Assembly (NCBI GenBank): GCA_963802745.1
Contig: CAWDKL010000048.1
Span: forward strand, 186,001 to 250,000
DNA length: 64,000 nt
Direction of reading: 5' to 3'
DNA from: JAJPKK01 sp963802745
Lineage (GTDB): Bacteria > Pseudomonadota > Alphaproteobacteria > Rhizobiales > Xanthobacteraceae
The position numbers and the translations under genes were made by a program. The notes under the pieces are model-generated. The model made no database searches, was not told where the DNA came from, and saw only the letters and a program-made list of their open reading frames with translations. The first letter of the stretch is position 1. Every line of letters begins with the position of its first letter. Of this stretch, positions 62,627 to 64,000 are shown in pieces.

Positions 62627-64000
62627 CTAGGGGGCGCGCGCTCCTGCCGAAGAGCCCCCGAAGGATTTTGCATCAACGCCGCCCTTGGCCGGGTTGGCCG
62701 CTTGGCCGGCTTGGCCAGCTTGGCCACCTTGGCCGCGCTGAGCGGCTTGGCCACGTTGAGGGGCGATTTGTCGGTCAAAGTCGGCCAAATCGCGTTTCCA
62801 CTGGGTCTCCTCTGGATGTTGCGCGACCAGCCGCGCCAAAATTCCCCGGCCGGCATTTAGATTTTCACGTATCCTGGTCGTCTGTCGCAGCCTCCGGTAT
62901 GTGTTCGCAAGCTTCCCGTAGGACATCGCGAGTTCGTATTGCCGCGTGTCATTGCCCGGCTCGAGTTTAGCCAAACGATCGAGCACGGCATGGCGCGATT
63001 GATAGGTCCGGAGCGCATCGGCGAGATTGCCTTGGGCCACCAGCGCGTCGCCCACGCTATTGAGAGACACCGACAGATCATGCTGCGCATCGGCATTGGC
63101 CGCATCCAGCTTGGCTAAATGATCCCGTATCGCGAGGCTGGACTGGTAGGATTTCAACGCGTCCGCCTGATTGCCTTGCGCCTCGAGCAACTTGCCGACC
63201 TTGTCGTGGAGGCCGGCGAGTTCGCGTTGCTGATCCAGATTATCAGGAACGGCGGCCGCCAGTTGCACCGCAAGAGCGACTCCGGACTGCAAAGCTTTCA
63301 ATGCGTCGGCCTGATTGCCCTGTGCGGCGAGTAAATCGCCGATCTTCAGGTTCAACCCCAGCCGGGTCCGCTGCGATGCGGCGACGTCGGCACCGGGCAA
63401 CCGATCCTGGATGGCAAGACTGGCTTGATAGGACTTTAGCGCTGCCGAACGATCGCCTTGCGCCTCTTCGACACCACCGATCTTGTCATCAAACGCGATC
63501 AGGGTACGTTGCCAAACGTCATTGGCGGGGTCGCGCGCCGCGAGGGCTTGCGCGATGGCGAGGCCGGCCTGATAGGACTTCGCCGCTTCGCCCTGGTTAC
63601 CCTGCTCGGCGAACAGATCGCCGATCTTCATGTCGAGCACCTGGCGCGCGCTCTGCGACTCGACGCTATCCGGATCAGCCAGCCGATCCCGGAGCGCGAG
63701 ACCGGCCTGATAGGACGCGAGCGCCTCGGTTCGGTTTCCCTGGGTCTCCAGGATCGCGCCAATCTTTTCATGCGTCGTGGCAAGCGCCCGCGGCGGCATG
63801 GCGGCGCCATCGCGCGCCGCCATTGCTTCCAAGATTTCCACGCCGGCCCGATAGGATTTTAGCGCGGCGTCGCGATCGCCTTGCGCTACCTGCGCATCGC
63901 CGAGTTTGATATCCAGTGCGGAAAGCTGTTGCGGCAGAGCGGCATCGGCGGTATCCGCCTTGGCCAAATCGGTGCCGATGGCGAGACCCGCGTGGTAGGA
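62627..64000 (-). CDS. TPR-repeat protein (5' partial, runs off the right edge)
   Basis: At least 457 residues; the frame is open to base 64000, so the start lies outside the window. It consists of paired tetratricopeptide-like helices in regular repeats of about 48 residues: KIGDLLAAQGNQADALKALQ, KVGKLLEAQGNQADALKSYQ, KIGDLFAEQGNQGEAAKSYQ and others, each followed by a LAIRD/LAIAQ helix. The repeats resemble those of large bacterial TPR proteins with an N-terminal kinase, caspase or signalling domain, which would lie off the window. The C-terminus is low complexity (QRGQGGQAGQAGQA). Protein-protein interaction role; partner unknown. Confidence 0.82.
   Translation of the reverse strand, partial: SYHAGLAIGTDLAKADTADAALPQQLSALDIKLGDAQVAQGDRDAALKSYRAGVEILEAMAARDGAAMPPRALATTHEKIGAILETQGNRTEALASYQAGLALRDRLADPDSVESQSARQVLDMKIGDLFAEQGNQGEAAKSYQAGLAIAQALAARDPANDVWQRTLIAFDDKIGGVEEAQGDRSAALKSYQASLAIQDRLPGADVAASQRTRLGLNLKIGDLLAAQGNQADALKALQSGVALAVQLAAAVPDNLDQQRELAGLHDKVGKLLEAQGNQADALKSYQSSLAIRDHLAKLDAANADAQHDLSVSLNSVGDALVAQGNLADALRTYQSRHAVLDRLAKLEPGNDTRQYELAMSYGKLANTYRRLRQTTRIRENLNAGRGILARLVAQHPEETQWKRDLADFDRQIAPQRGQAAQRGQGGQAGQAGQAANPAKGGVDAKSFGGSSAGARAP

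Noticed and set aside
62690..62760. Tandem direct repeat (CTTGGCC units)
   Set aside because: It encodes the Gly/Gln-rich low-complexity tail of the TPR protein and needs no separate explanation.
1..64000. CRISPR arrays, rRNA and tRNA genes
   Set aside because: No regularly spaced direct repeats, and no cloverleaf-like or rRNA-like stretches were noticed on reading; a dedicated search could still find a tRNA.

Overview
The window is GC-rich DNA of alphaproteobacterial (Hyphomicrobiales, Bradyrhizobium-family-like) character. This is inferred from the style of FtsW, MurG, GlmS and L32, from the many exported Tat, molybdenum and PQQ enzymes, and from the dense palindromic intergenic repeats. 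No rRNA, tRNA, CRISPR array, integrase, transposase or phage structural gene was recognised. It reads as chromosomal: metabolic and cell-envelope genes mixed with small toxin-antitoxin and accessory islands.

Layout. 0-6 kb: the end of a haem-binding membrane protein (MsrQ-like), a broken formylglycine-generating-enzyme-fold gene, and a soxC-soxD pair. 6-14 kb: a Uma2 nuclease-fold protein, two tandem secreted paralogues, propionyl-CoA synthetase, an exported DsrE-like protein, N-formylglutamate amidohydrolase, and two tiny secreted paralogues that share an upstream element. 14-18 kb: HyuA without HyuB and a secreted NHL propeller. 18-21 kb: an accessory island with a FitA/VapC-type pair and a three-Cys-motif protein with its TcmP partner. 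21-25 kb: an acyl-CoA ligase and a PQQ dehydrogenase in one orientation. 25-29 kb: ftsW, murG and a membrane-anchored hydrolase. 29-39 kb: an IorAB-type molybdenum hydroxylase, a TauD-family dioxygenase, a DevC/DevA-like exporter, a DMSO-reductase-family oxidoreductase, an AhpD-like protein and an amidohydrolase. 39-44 kb: D,D-carboxypeptidase, glmS and a DUF502 protein. 44-50 kb: a decayed gene, hicAB, an interrupted uvrD and a MetX-fold hydrolase. 50-60.6 kb: exported proteins and two ECF sigma/anti-sigma modules with associated copper, haem and propeller proteins. 60.7-64 kb: gamma-glutamyltransferase, rpmF and a TPR protein running off the right edge.

A striking property is the number of genes whose conserved reading frame is broken by one extra or missing base, including murG. 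For most of them the simplest reading is consensus error in the assembly. Real decay also exists: one gene at 44.4-45.9 kb has in-frame stop codons as well as frameshifts, and a uvrD gene carries an inserted palindromic repeat. The most interesting items are the three-Cys-motif/TcmP pair beside a VapC toxin, a compound palindromic repeat whose arms co-vary between copies, the repeat inside uvrD, and the twin small secreted genes with a common upstream element.
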